Source: Planctomycetales bacterium (GTDB lineage Bacteria; Planctomycetota; Planctomycetia; Pirellulales; Pirellulaceae). Taken from it: DNA of 39,463 nt. Below are positions 18,041 through 26,976 of this stretch, one piece after another. The notes beneath the pieces were generated by a model that saw nothing but the letters and a program-made list of their open reading frames with translations, searched no databases and had not been told where the DNA came from. The stretch lies in assembly GCA_020426595.1 (NCBI GenBank), contig JAGQPS010000017.1:1-39463 (forward strand), given 5' to 3'. Position numbers and translations under genes: made by a program. Within the stretch, counting starts at the first letter, position 1, and each line of letters opens with the position of its first letter.

Positions 18041-19423
18041 ATGGTACTTCGCCGTTGGTTTGAAAGCCTCGGGCCCGGGCTGCTCGTGGCGCTAACCCTG
18101 CTGTTGTCGGGCCTTGGTCGCCCAGCCCAGGCCGATGAGAAAACGTTGATCCTGTCCGAAACCTATTTGCCTCATGAGTGTGCCGAGACACTCGCCAAGG
18201 AGGGGAACACCGTCTTTGTCGCTCAACATGACGGTGGAATCGACATCATCGATGTCTCGAACCAAGCCGCTCCCGTGCTGTTGGCGAATCTCGATCCCGA
18301 TGGTCCGCTATACGATTCGGTGGATATCTGGGACGTGCAAGTCTTGAACGGCGTGCTCTACGCGTTCAATCGAGGCAGCACGCAGGACCCAATCAAGGGG
18401 AACTGGACCGGCGTCTACATGTACGACGTTTCGGTACCTGCTTGGCCGGTCGAGATTGGCGCGATCGTTTGGGGAAGCCAGCCGTATCACCATCTCGGCG
18501 CTTACACGATCAGCGGCGAGGTCGGTCTGATCAACGGAGTTCCTCACGTCTTTGTCTGTTCGCAAATCTCGGGTGACGTCGAGGTTTTCGATGTCAGCAA
18601 CCCAGCGAACGCGGTCTGGCGTTGCAGCCTCTACAGCCCTGGAGGCACGATCGCGGCGCAAACGGTTTATCAGAACAACCGACTCTACACGGCTTGGGGT
18701 CGAGCCGGATTCACGGTCGACGATGTCAGTGTGGTATCCAGTCCCGTGCGACTGGCCAACCAGCCCTACATTGGCTCGCCCGTGATCAACGGTGGTCTGC
18801 AATCCATCAGCCCAACCCCGGATGGCTTGCATGTCGTGACGGGGGAATACACCTATGCCGGTGATGTTCGTTTGTGGGACATCTCGGTCCCGTCCGCGGT
18901 GACCCTCGTCGACTCATGGCGTTTGGGAACCGGCGCGTTGTTGTGGACCGTCCATGCGACGAATGACTACGCGTACGTGGCTCACCTCGAGGACGGCATA
19001 CGGATTCTCGATATCCAATCGCGGACCAGCCTGACTCCGGCTGGCTTCTGTGACCCCGATTCGGGCGCGCCTGCCGTCACTTGGGCGGGCATCTCGGACA
19101 TCGTGATCGACGGATCGACGCTGTTCGCCTGTCACGCCGCACGAGGCCTGTTCATCGTGGAGCACGATCCGTACCTGCCGCTGCCGGATGTCGTGACGAT
19201 CACGTCGGCCAGCTATCGGCAATCGAAACGGGAGTTAACGGTGTACGCGACGAGCAGCGAACAGCCTACCGCGACCCTAACGGTTTCGGGCTTTGGTCAA
19301 ATGACCTGGAATCAACGTCGCTCGCGTTACGAATACAAGATTCGAGTCAACAATAGGCCGGCGACCGTGACGGTAACATCGAGTTCCGGGGGCAGCGACA
19401 CTGCGTCCGTGAGCGTTCGCTAG
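18041..19423 (+). CDS. Secreted LVIVD-type beta-propeller protein
   Basis: The ATG at 18041 (AGGA 9 bp upstream) gives 460 residues starting with a signal peptide (MVLRRWFESLGPGLLVALTLLLSGLGRPAQADE). The body is built from repeats of the form G-x-I-DIIDVSNQAAPVLLANL, VEVFDVSNPANAVW, VRLWDISVPSAVTLVDSW and IRILDIQSRTSLTPAGF, each preceded by a V-VA-HD/EDG strand. This is the LVIVD repeat found in bacterial surface propellers. The last ~90 residues (VVTITSASYRQSKRELTVYATSS) form a separate Thr/Ser-rich beta-sandwich-like domain. No enzyme motif is visible, so binding or a scaffold role at the cell surface is most likely. It is transcribed alone and ends at the strong terminator 19460-19494. Confidence 0.85.
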   Translation: MVLRRWFESLGPGLLVALTLLLSGLGRPAQADEKTLILSETYLPHECAETLAKEGNTVFVAQHDGGIDIIDVSNQAAPVLLANLDPDGPLYDSVDIWDVQVLNGVLYAFNRGSTQDPIKGNWTGVYMYDVSVPAWPVEIGAIVWGSQPYHHLGAYTISGEVGLINGVPHVFVCSQISGDVEVFDVSNPANAVWRCSLYSPGGTIAAQTVYQNNRLYTAWGRAGFTVDDVSVVSSPVRLANQPYIGSPVINGGLQSISPTPDGLHVVTGEYTYAGDVRLWDISVPSAVTLVDSWRLGTGALLWTVHATNDYAYVAHLEDGIRILDIQSRTSLTPAGFCDPDSGAPAVTWAGISDIVIDGSTLFACHAARGLFIVEHDPYLPLPDVVTITSASYRQSKRELTVYATSSEQPTATLTVSGFGQMTWNQRRSRYEYKIRVNNRPATVTVTSSSGGSDTASVSVR

Positions 19424-19459
19424 AGTCGCTCTCCGGGTCGACAAGCCGGATCTCGATCA

Positions 19460-19494
19460 CAGGCAGCCCCAGGTTGGGCTGCCTGTTTTCGTTT
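19460..19494 (+). terminator. Strong intrinsic terminator
   Basis: A perfect 10-bp stem CAGGCAGCCC / GGGCTGCCTG with a 6-nt loop is followed directly by TTTTCGTTT, 36 bp past the propeller stop. This is the clearest rho-independent terminator in the window. Confidence 0.93.
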
Positions 19495-19619
19495 GCGGAT
19501 CGCGGGCCCCATGGCCAAGCCACGGGATGGCAAGCAACGATCAAAGGGACCGACCCCGGCAGGGCAGTCTTGGGTACTCCGGCCGCGCCACTCCGGTCGC
19601 GTCCGTCCAAGGGCTCACA

Positions 19620-19649
19620 TTGACATTGAGTATCTCCCAAGCATACTCA
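19620..19649 (+). promoter_or_regulatory. Sigma70-type promoter with an operator-like repeat, start of glycan cluster
   Basis: TTGACA at 19620-19625 is a perfect -35 box. CATACT follows after 16 bp (four of six -10 matches). A 7-bp inverted repeat TGAGTAT-N9-ATACTCA (19627-19633 / 19643-19649) fills the spacer and overlaps the -10, as a repressor site would. The glycosyltransferase start is about 310 bp downstream; the sequence between is AT-richer at first and contains no convincing gene. Confidence 0.55.
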
Positions 19650-19958
19650 GATTTGGTAGTTAAAATGCGATTTATCAAGGCATACGTGGCTTGCGTCCGT
19701 GGCGATTGGCGACCCTCTTTGCACCCATTGAGTTTGGGTTCCTGACTGCGTGGCGAGCCACCATTCAGACCGAGCGAGCCTGCTCGCGGCCGCTGGAAAG
19801 GCCAAAATCAGGGGCTCGCACGACTCCCGTCTCTTTGTTTTGGGCAATCGCCGGAGGAAGGGTCGAATCGTGGCCTGACGCTCCTCCAGTTGAATCGCTA
19901 CTCCGTATGCGATTGCCTTGCGATCAAAGTTGTCGCCCTCACCGCTAGGAAGAATTCG

Positions 19959-21761
19959 TTGAACACTCTTTCATCACTTTGGAATTGGCTGCGGTGGGGA
20001 TCGGCCAAAGTCACCGTCTCGCAACCTTCCACGAAGACGGCGTTCGATGAGCTAATCGAGCGATTGGGAAGTCCAACCGAGGGCGAACCATTGCGGGTGG
20101 CTGGGATCTTGGACAATTCCACGCTGGTAGGACTTTCTCACGATGTCGCATTAACACCGCTGCACCCCTCCTCATGGCAATCCGCTTTGATTGATGGCTC
20201 GTTCGATCTTTTGTTGATTGAGTCGGGTGAGCGAGGTAACGCGAATACTTGGAAACACTGCTTCTCGCGTCCGTCGGATGGACATCGCGCCGAACTCAGT
20301 TCGGTGCTCGCGAAGTGTCGTGAATTGAACATTCCGACCGTTTTTTGGAATACCGAGGTTCCGGCGATCAACGAGGACTATCTCGCAATTGGCCAGGAAT
20401 TCGACTTCGTTTTTGCCGCCGATCAAACATCGCTGGAAAAGTACCGGCGTGAGCTGGGACAAGAGCGAGTCGGCTTTTTGCCCCTCGCCATCCAACCCAA
20501 GATTCATCAACCCACCGTTGAATCGCAGAGAATCAACCGAATCGGATTTATTGGCAGCTGGAACTCACCCTCGTCGCCGGAACGACAGAACCGCCTTCGT
20601 CAGGTATTCGGGGCTGTTGCCGAATCTTTGGACCTCACGATTTTCGATACCGATCTGAATCGCGGTGGCGATAAGTCCCAGTTTCCGGCCGAGTATACGT
20701 CGAAGAGTTCCGCGAAACTCACCCCGAAGGACCGCGTCGCGAATGTCTATCAGCGGTTTGCGGCTGTCATTGACGTGGACTCGGCGAGCGGCTCCTCCGC
20801 CCCCTTCTCCCGAACGATGGTGGAAGCCGCGGCGTGTGGCATTCCGATCATTGGCACGCACTCCGCGGCCCTGGAAGAGGTCTTCCCGGGGACGTTAGCG
20901 CCGGCGAACGATGCCGACGAATTGAAGCAGTTGATTGAGTCCATTGGCAGCGGTGATTGGGAAGTGCTGAAGCGAGTCGTTCGTGGCGTGCGCGCCGCCC
21001 ACGAGAACCACACTTACCAACATCGCCTTCGTACCATCGCGGAGCGAGTTGGCTTAAGCCCACCCGCCGTTTCGGAGATGCCGCTCACTGCGATCTGTGT
21101 TTCAATGCGTCCCCATCTCGTGGAGCATGTCGCCAGCCAGCTTTTGCGGCAAAACCGGCGTCCCGATGAAGTCATCTATGTCTGCCATTCGCCCGACTTC
21201 AATGAACAGGAAATCCGAGAGGCTTTCCGGGATGAAATCCCGCTCCAGGTTTTTCGCTTGCCGGATGAAGGCTTCCTCGGGGATGGGCTCAACTTGGCGG
21301 TCGAACATGCGACGGGTCGATACCTAGCCAAGATTGACGATGACGATTTTTATGGGCCCAACTACTTCCGAGATGCCCTATTGGCCATGAAGTACTCCGG
21401 CGCGGCGATGGTCGGCAAGGAAACGTTCTTTGCCTTCGTCGAGTCCACGAACCAACTCGTGGTGCGATTCCCTAACAAGCACTATCGCTATCGGACCCAC
21501 ATCGCCGGACCGACATTTGTCTGGGACGGCAATCAGACTCGAGACATTCCATTTGTTCAGCGACGGCAAGGAACCGATTCGGCCTTTCAGAAACAACTTG
21601 TTGAAATGGGCCTGAAGATCTTTGCGACGGACCCCTTCAACTTCCTGATGATCCGACATGCCGATCAACATCAGCACACTTGGAGAGTCAACGACGAAGA
21701 GTTTCTTTCGAAGACCGAGCCGGTCAGCAAAGGTCTCGATCTCGAGTGGGTCGAAGTCTAA
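19959..21761 (+). CDS. Two-domain glycosyltransferase: CgeB/GT1-like plus GT2-like
   Basis: The preferred start is the TTG at 19959, preceded by AGGAAG at 6 bp (600 residues); the frame is open back to a TTG at 19890 without a ribosome site. Residues about 45-370 resemble the CgeB/GT1 family: FDLLLIESGER, NIPTVFWNTEVPAI, FDFVFAADQTSLEKYRRELG, INRIGFIGSWN, and RTMVEAAACGIPIIGTHSAALEEVFPG with the usual acceptor-side Glu region. Residues about 380-590 are GT-A-like: TAICVSMRPHLVEHVASQLLRQNRRPDEVIYV, then AKIDDDDFYGPNYF with the DxD-type metal site at 460-463. Both transferase types are thus in one chain, suggesting two consecutive sugar additions. It is cytoplasmic with no membrane segment and is first in the glycan cluster. 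Confidence 0.85.
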   Translation: MNTLSSLWNWLRWGSAKVTVSQPSTKTAFDELIERLGSPTEGEPLRVAGILDNSTLVGLSHDVALTPLHPSSWQSALIDGSFDLLLIESGERGNANTWKHCFSRPSDGHRAELSSVLAKCRELNIPTVFWNTEVPAINEDYLAIGQEFDFVFAADQTSLEKYRRELGQERVGFLPLAIQPKIHQPTVESQRINRIGFIGSWNSPSSPERQNRLRQVFGAVAESLDLTIFDTDLNRGGDKSQFPAEYTSKSSAKLTPKDRVANVYQRFAAVIDVDSASGSSAPFSRTMVEAAACGIPIIGTHSAALEEVFPGTLAPANDADELKQLIESIGSGDWEVLKRVVRGVRAAHENHTYQHRLRTIAERVGLSPPAVSEMPLTAICVSMRPHLVEHVASQLLRQNRRPDEVIYVCHSPDFNEQEIREAFRDEIPLQVFRLPDEGFLGDGLNLAVEHATGRYLAKIDDDDFYGPNYFRDALLAMKYSGAAMVGKETFFAFVESTNQLVVRFPNKHYRYRTHIAGPTFVWDGNQTRDIPFVQRRQGTDSAFQKQLVEMGLKIFATDPFNFLMIRHADQHQHTWRVNDEEFLSKTEPVSKGLDLEWVEV

Positions 21762-21783
21762 TGTCCAATTGGTGAATTGCCTT

Positions 21784-21802
21784 GGCCTTTCCCGGGGAGG
21801 CC
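21784..21802 (+). terminator. Weak hairpin after the two-domain glycosyltransferase
   Basis: GGCCT...AGGCC with an inner TC/GG pairing around a CCGG loop starts about 22 bp past the stop. There is no T-run. It is the only terminator candidate before the convergent GT-D gene. Confidence 0.3.
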
Positions 21803-22269
21803 CGTCGCCGGCAACCGATTGGTGGGGAATCCAGTGCGTAAGTGGCGATCGCATTAATCCTCGACTCGAGTACCGCCTCTGGAGGTCGCGTTGGAACCTG
21901 CGACTTCGCGGGAGCGGAACGGGGCGCGACTCAGTACTGAATGGGGATTTTCCTCAAAGCGATCCCTCTTGCCGCCAGGGCAGGTCCAGGCGGTCCGAGC
22001 GAACGATCGGGTACTGCAAACGTGCCCCGATCTCCCCAACAAGCTCGGCAACCGCATCCCGTGCTAACGGGCGCGAACCTCTCTTCCACCAGGCCGGATG
22101 TCAATCGCTCGCCGACTCATGATTGGCCGTTTTCGACTTGCCGCCGTACCAGGACGAGCCGACCGTTGCTGAACGGGGTTTCCAAGGCTGCGAGGCCTTC
22201 ACGCTGGGACCTGACATTCGCGGTGCCAGAAAGCTCGAACTTGTCGCGAGGCCGAGCAAGGGCTCGTGC
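21803..22269. other. Gene-poor stretch between convergent glycan genes
   Basis: No gene could be supported here. A short hairpin CCCGT-GCTA-ACGGG lies at 22058-22071. Directly after the GT-D stop (TAG at 22270-22272) the same minus-strand frame stays open for about 50 codons to a TGA. Other frames also stay open for 20-50 codons, as is common at this GC content, so these are not called as genes. The stretch may hold decayed sequence. Confidence 0.4.
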
Positions 22270-24960
22270 CTAGATCATATCGGCGATCGAACGCGTCTTG
22301 GCTCCCAACCAGTAATCAGCCATCGCGCCCACATCCAAAGCGACTCCACCGGCATGGCGCGCCTCGCCACAGAAGATTTTTCCAATGGAACCCCCGGCGA
22401 CTAGGACCAGTGAGCCAGGACTCACTTGGGTTCGAATTTGGTCCAGCACCTGATCATAGACGAATGGCAATGGCTGATCCGAGGACTCAAACAGCTCGCC
22501 ACCCGCGGTGCGGGCGTGAGTTGGAATGGGAATCGTGATGAGGGGTTGGTCGGCCAAGCGTTCTCGCAACGCTCCTTGAATCAATTCTTCCTTGATGCTC
22601 GAGACCACGACGACTCGCCGTGCGGCCGGGATGAGCTGCTCGATGCCTTCAAGATCGAAACAGAGTTGATGAATCCGCTCCTCGGTAAACCTTCGCTCCT
22701 CTCCCGGCAGCTCGAAGGCACCATGCAGCACCGTTACCAGCTCGCGTCTCGAGGGTTCTTCATAGAGCGACTTGCGCGATCCCATGATGTCCCGGGCAAT
22801 CCGGAAAATCGAAGGCACTCCTAGAACATCGGCTTCTCGAATCGCGTCAAACATTTCGCTGGCGATCCGATGCCGCAATTCACTTGGCAAGGTCGTTCCC
22901 CACCATGCCATCTCTCGAAACCTCACTCGTTCCGCCGAGATTTCTCCGGTCCATGCATAGGACTCGCCATCACCAAGACGGATCAACGAGTAAGGGGTAC
23001 GGTCAGCGAGCTTTTGGCGAATCGAGTCCATCAACGACTGTCTCAGCGAGGCATTGCCTCGGCAGTCCATCCAACCGCACTGAGAGGGACGTCGCTCAAA
23101 ACAATCCTTGATGTCTCTTGTGATCTCATCACTGACTTCGGGTGGCACGACGCGACAAAGTCGATCGATCGCATCACCATGAGTCATGGCTGGCAGCACG
23201 CCATTTAGAAAGTCGAGCTCGTAGATCTTCACTTCTTCAATAGGTGTGATACCGAGACGCTCCCGCCAACTTCGGTAATCCGCCTGTCTTCGGGTCACCA
23301 GTCGCAGGATCCCGATCTTACAGATCGGCGGTAGTTTCCCTGCCAACTCACCCAGGTCGTCAAGTATCAGTTCGACGAGTTCAATATCACCGGACTTCAC
23401 CGCCAGCTTGATTAAACAGGAGTAGTCCATGCTGGAGAGCCTGATTTCGCTCTTTCTCAACAACAAGTACCCATGTTTGACCTCGCTCGAATCGACCGCC
23501 TCGCCCCGGTAGTCCGTAACGTGAATCCAAACCAGGGCCTGGGCGCGTTCATCGTTGATATCCGTGAACTTCTCGACCAGGGCAGGGAAGGCCTCATCCC
23601 GATTACGCATCATTCGATCGGTGATGAAACCAACATCCTCCACGCGCATGACCCCATGGTCCACCAAACGATTGAGTGTGAGTACCGGGTCGTGCGAGTT
23701 GGTCAGCAGCGATTCGCAATCCGATCGGCCTAGAACGGTAAAGGATGGGTTGACCGGTTCAGTCCAGTTCGCGAGCGATGGATGAGTGTTGTTGAGCTGT
23801 TTCTTTACTTTGCGCAGCGGGTACTTGCGACTCGTGTAGGGCGATATCAGCGCGGCTCCAAGTCGTGGCAGATAGCCCTTACGCACTTGCGTAACCGCCT
23901 CCATGTGATCGATATGGTTGGCGATCAACCGAAATTGCTCCTGGGCGATTTCCAAGCGTTGGTTCGCGTCGGTCAACTGGTTTTCCAAACGCACCTTTAC
24001 CCTTTGCAGCCATCGCTCGCTCTTCTTCTGACTTCGGCTCCGCGCTTTCCACTCGTCGAGCGACTCGGATAGCTCTCGCAGAGCCAGTTCGGTTTCGTGG
24101 AGTCGAAGTTTGAGCTCCTCCCGATCCGCCTCCCATTTCAGCCGGGCCGCTTCGAAAGCACCAAGAACTTGAACAAGCAGTTCAGCGACGCTGCCGTTGA
24201 CATCGAACGACGAAGCGTCTTCTCCAAGCTCTGTTTTGAGAGTGGACTCGAGTCGTGAAATCGCGGAGCGGATTGTGTCGGGCACCACCGCGGACATCAT
24301 CAAACCCATCCCTGGACTGGAAGCCCCAGGTCCCGCAGGCGGGCACGAGGCGAACTTTGGTTCAGGCAGATCCACGTTGCACCCTTGGGAGTGATCGACA
24401 GGAACTTGTGTGTGCTTCTTCATCTCTTGGAGCGCGGCGTCGAGATCCCCTTGAGCCCCAATCACATCCCAGAACCGGCGAAATCCCGAATCGGGCCTCG
24501 ACATATCGATCTCGACGACTTGGAGCCCTCTGACGGATACACCATCAAAAGTTGGCTCACCGCAAGCTTGCGATATCGGCTGGCTCGCGACCGAATCCGA
24601 TGGCGCCGCGCAACTTCCGCTCTCAGGCTCGCCCGCACACTCGGACAAAGTGCGGAGGTCCCCGTCTCGACCACTCCCCATCACGTCACGGCCTCCGTTG
24701 AGCTGCACCACGACCATTTGGGAGGGGTCACTGACAGCGCACTCTTCCAGACTCGAAAGGGAATGACTTGAAACCTCGATGTGGAATCCCGGTAGGGGGT
24801 GGGCATCTTCTCGAAACCCAGGACCGTCCTCGGCTTGGCCCGTCGAGAAATTGGTGATGTGACGGCATGCGCTGGTAAAGGTCTCCGATCCGCAAGGATC
24901 GGCACCCATCACGAAAACCCATTTGATCGGGCGGTCGTTAAGAGCAGCGTCTAGGGTCAA
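22270..24960 (-). CDS. Sulfotransferase-like / coiled-coil / GT-D fold glycosyltransferase fusion
   Basis: The TTG start at 24960 has GGGGA 8 bp upstream; the product has 896 residues. Residues ~10-190 resemble a sulfotransferase-family P-loop domain with a degraded nucleotide loop: WVFVMGADPCGSETFTSACRHITNFSTG where GxxRSGT would be expected, PGFHIEVSSHSLSS, and a C-terminal FRRFWDVIGAQGDLDAALQEM. Residues ~255-360 are charged and heptad-like (coiled coil). A helical middle of unknown type follows. Residues ~650-885 match the GT-D family (DUF1792): SLIRLGDGESYAW with D664 and E666 of the DGE motif, ADVLGVPS, and LVLVAGGSIGKIFCGEARHAGGVALDVGAMADYWLG. GT-D enzymes transfer sugars from nucleotide sugars without a classical DxD. 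The gene is reversed relative to the rest of the cluster. The N-terminal assignment is less sure than the C-terminal one. Confidence 0.82.
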   Translation of the reverse strand: MTLDAALNDRPIKWVFVMGADPCGSETFTSACRHITNFSTGQAEDGPGFREDAHPLPGFHIEVSSHSLSSLEECAVSDPSQMVVVQLNGGRDVMGSGRDGDLRTLSECAGEPESGSCAAPSDSVASQPISQACGEPTFDGVSVRGLQVVEIDMSRPDSGFRRFWDVIGAQGDLDAALQEMKKHTQVPVDHSQGCNVDLPEPKFASCPPAGPGASSPGMGLMMSAVVPDTIRSAISRLESTLKTELGEDASSFDVNGSVAELLVQVLGAFEAARLKWEADREELKLRLHETELALRELSESLDEWKARSRSQKKSERWLQRVKVRLENQLTDANQRLEIAQEQFRLIANHIDHMEAVTQVRKGYLPRLGAALISPYTSRKYPLRKVKKQLNNTHPSLANWTEPVNPSFTVLGRSDCESLLTNSHDPVLTLNRLVDHGVMRVEDVGFITDRMMRNRDEAFPALVEKFTDINDERAQALVWIHVTDYRGEAVDSSEVKHGYLLLRKSEIRLSSMDYSCLIKLAVKSGDIELVELILDDLGELAGKLPPICKIGILRLVTRRQADYRSWRERLGITPIEEVKIYELDFLNGVLPAMTHGDAIDRLCRVVPPEVSDEITRDIKDCFERRPSQCGWMDCRGNASLRQSLMDSIRQKLADRTPYSLIRLGDGESYAWTGEISAERVRFREMAWWGTTLPSELRHRIASEMFDAIREADVLGVPSIFRIARDIMGSRKSLYEEPSRRELVTVLHGAFELPGEERRFTEERIHQLCFDLEGIEQLIPAARRVVVVSSIKEELIQGALRERLADQPLITIPIPTHARTAGGELFESSDQPLPFVYDQVLDQIRTQVSPGSLVLVAGGSIGKIFCGEARHAGGVALDVGAMADYWLGAKTRSIADMI

Positions 24961-25959
24961 CTCAGCAATCCCCTTACGGTTCCCGACTCAAGGTGGGTGG
25001 CTGCGAATCGGGCGTGCCATCCCGTTAGGAGGAGACCTCCGCGATCCACCTTCGGTAGCGGTCTAGCATCGCTTCGCTACCTCTCTGACTCTAATTGGTT
25101 GGCCGTTCGGCATCCTCATTCTCCTCGGATCGACTCGCGTTTTCTCGTATTTTCTAGTGAGACGGGTGTGGCGAAGTCAGGAAAATGGAATCTGACAGCA
25201 GATCGGTATTGCGTTTCGTTCGGTGGGGCCGCGCCTTCAAAAGGGGGATGAGGGACACGGGTAAGAGCGTGGTTCTGGGCCAGCAGTTCCACGGTCCGGA
25301 GAATCTCGCCTCAGCCCATCGGAAGCCGGTAGAATCCACACCAGTCGTACTCGCCATGCAGGACGGCGAGACACGCCCAATCACGCGCCGTGGCCCGCCA
25401 TGGCCTGCGTTGACAGGTATTTCAGGCGGATCATACTCGGGGTTGCTTGGCCCAACACAAATTGCTCAACGCCTTGAGTGGGTACGAAGTTGGGTCGTCC
25501 GTGCGGATGCCGAACTTCGGGAGTGACCCTGATTTCGTAGCGTAGGTGCTGCTGAAACGCGGACATCGACCAGCCAGATTTGGAGCCCCACTCGGTTGCA
25601 AGAGATGGGTGCGCGATGGCGGTCTCATCCGACTATCCCACTCGACTTGTTCAAGCCCAGAGCGACCCAGTTTGTGTCGTGAGCCCCTAATGAATTGGAA
25701 CACTCCATTTGCTGCTAGACGACCTCAGGATGCCGCTTCTCCCAGCCTCTGGAAGATGTTCTTGGTGAGTAAGATCCTCGCGATCCCCACGGCGCTTGCA
25801 TTTCCACACGATTCTCACGCGCGGTAAACGGGGGCGTGGCGACTGAGATTGTTCCGCGGTCGGGCAAGACCTTTTACTGCTTCGCGTCAGTCGCGAATGC
25901 GTGGCACCTTAAGCAAGGCTGAGCAGCCAGGATCTAGCCCAGCAAGGACACGATGGATC
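24961..25959. other. 1-kb gene-free stretch with possible decayed coding sequence
   Basis: No complete gene is visible in this stretch between the divergent GT-D and hydrolase genes. On the minus strand one frame reads for about 80 codons up to a TGA at 25381 (residues such as AFQQHLRYEIRVTPEVRHPHGRPNF in two parts). A shifted frame then continues with ACLAVLHGEYDWCGFYRLPMG, a stop, and VELLAQNHALTRVPHPPF. This protein-like pattern broken by a shift and a stop suggests a pseudogene, but I could not name a family. A hairpin GGTAGCG/CGCTACC is at 25054-25081. The promoters of both flanking genes should lie here but were not identified. Confidence 0.4.
25176..25196. repeat. Possible extragenic palindrome (GTCAG...CTGAC type)
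   Basis: GTCAG-GAAAATGGAAT-CTGAC is a 5-bp inverted repeat with the phrase AAAATGG followed by TCTGACA. Similar phrases occur in dispersed extragenic palindromes of many bacteria. Only one copy was seen in this window, so its status as a genomic repeat is inferred from memory. Confidence 0.25.
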
Positions 25960-26970
25960 ATGAATGAAAGTCCGAAGTCAGCGACATTGGTCGAGTTTTT
26001 GACTCAATTGCACGAGCACCGAGTGGTTCCCGGTTCGGTCTATCGCTTGAAAATGCCTGAATTCGAGCGGAATGGTGTTGCGGCTTTGCCCATCAAGGTC
26101 GGACATGTGCCCACGGCTGACACTTCGGCCACCAAGCTGATCGTGCAGTTCCATGGAGCGATCGACCAAACACAACGCGCGGTGCCTTTCTTTCAAGAAT
26201 TACTCCCCACGCGACTCGAATCGCAAGACACACTAAGCCTCTCGATTGCCGATGAATCGCTCGAGCGATCAACGGAAATCAAGTCGGGCTGGTATCAAGG
26301 GAGTGCGAGATTTGATCTGTGCGGTGCGATCACCGAGCTCGTATCTCGAGTCAGCGCTCAACTCCGCTCCCAACGTCTGGTGTTTGTTGGCAGTTCGGTG
26401 GGAGCCCATGCGGCCTTGGTGCAGTCTTATCGATTCGAGAATAGCTGCTGCGTCGCCAACAATCCGATTGCCAACATCGGGCACTACTTTGAAAGTCACC
26501 GCAATGCATTCCTGCGGAACTGTTGGCCAGGGGTTGAGAAAGTCGAGGACATTGGAGGCTCGTTCATCAACGACTGTGGCGATCTTTATCGGCAGGGCCA
26601 CCCAAACCAGCTCATCGTCGTTCAGAACCCAACCGATCACCATTTTCATCGGCAAGCCATTCATTTCGTACAGCAGTTGCCGTGGAAAGGCAATTCGCTG
26701 ATGGTCTCGGAGTTTGACCCCGAGGTAATTGGCCACCGATTCAATGGCCTTACCTTGCGTCGGTGGTCACTGGCCGCATTGTCTGCGGATGGCGGCACTT
26801 GTTTGGACATCGCCCGACGATTCCATGAACTCAAGAACGAGGCGCCGGTTGAGGAAAATGTCAGGTCTTCCGAGACGACTATTTCCAAGAGAAACGAGCC
26901 ATCAGAACGGTGGAATCAAGATTCCGCGATCGCGTCCCGCCTAGCCGCAATGGCCCAACAGCAAGGCTAA
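25960..26970 (+). CDS. Alpha/beta-hydrolase-like protein of the capsule/glycan type
   Basis: The ATG at 25960 (AAGGA 10 bp upstream) gives 336 residues. After a polar N-terminus the order is hydrolase-like: TKLIVQFHGAID (a strand with HG as oxyanion motif), then RLVFVGSSVGAHAALVQS, a GxSxG-type elbow with Ser146, NNPIANIGHYF, QLIVVQNPTDHHFHRQAIHFVQ for a possible Asp/His, and EVIGHRFNG. The layout recalls the XcbB/CpsF-like capsule proteins, though this is not certain. No signal peptide is present, so it acts in the cytoplasm. The GSCFA gene starts 6 bp after its stop, so the two are almost certainly one operon. A likely role is modification (acyl transfer or removal) of the glycan or a glycan precursor. 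The substrate cannot be read from sequence. Confidence 0.7.
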   Translation: MNESPKSATLVEFLTQLHEHRVVPGSVYRLKMPEFERNGVAALPIKVGHVPTADTSATKLIVQFHGAIDQTQRAVPFFQELLPTRLESQDTLSLSIADESLERSTEIKSGWYQGSARFDLCGAITELVSRVSAQLRSQRLVFVGSSVGAHAALVQSYRFENSCCVANNPIANIGHYFESHRNAFLRNCWPGVEKVEDIGGSFINDCGDLYRQGHPNQLIVVQNPTDHHFHRQAIHFVQQLPWKGNSLMVSEFDPEVIGHRFNGLTLRRWSLAALSADGGTCLDIARRFHELKNEAPVEENVRSSETTISKRNEPSERWNQDSAIASRLAAMAQQQG

Positions 26971-26976
26971 CTTGGC

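Noticed and set aside
1161-19558. ACCGACCCCG occurring in two intergenic gaps (1161-1170 and 19549-19558) as a repeat family
   Set aside because: Only ten bases are shared, with different flanks; two copies do not show a repeat.
22120-22272. In-frame continuation of about 50 codons after the TAG of the GT-D gene, suggesting readthrough
   Set aside because: The protein already ends where GT-D proteins normally end, and open runs of this length are common here by chance.
22053-25045. CCCGTTAG octamer on opposite strands on both sides of the GT-D gene, as possible inverted ends
   Set aside because: Eight bases is too short in this composition, and no longer flanking match or target duplication was seen.
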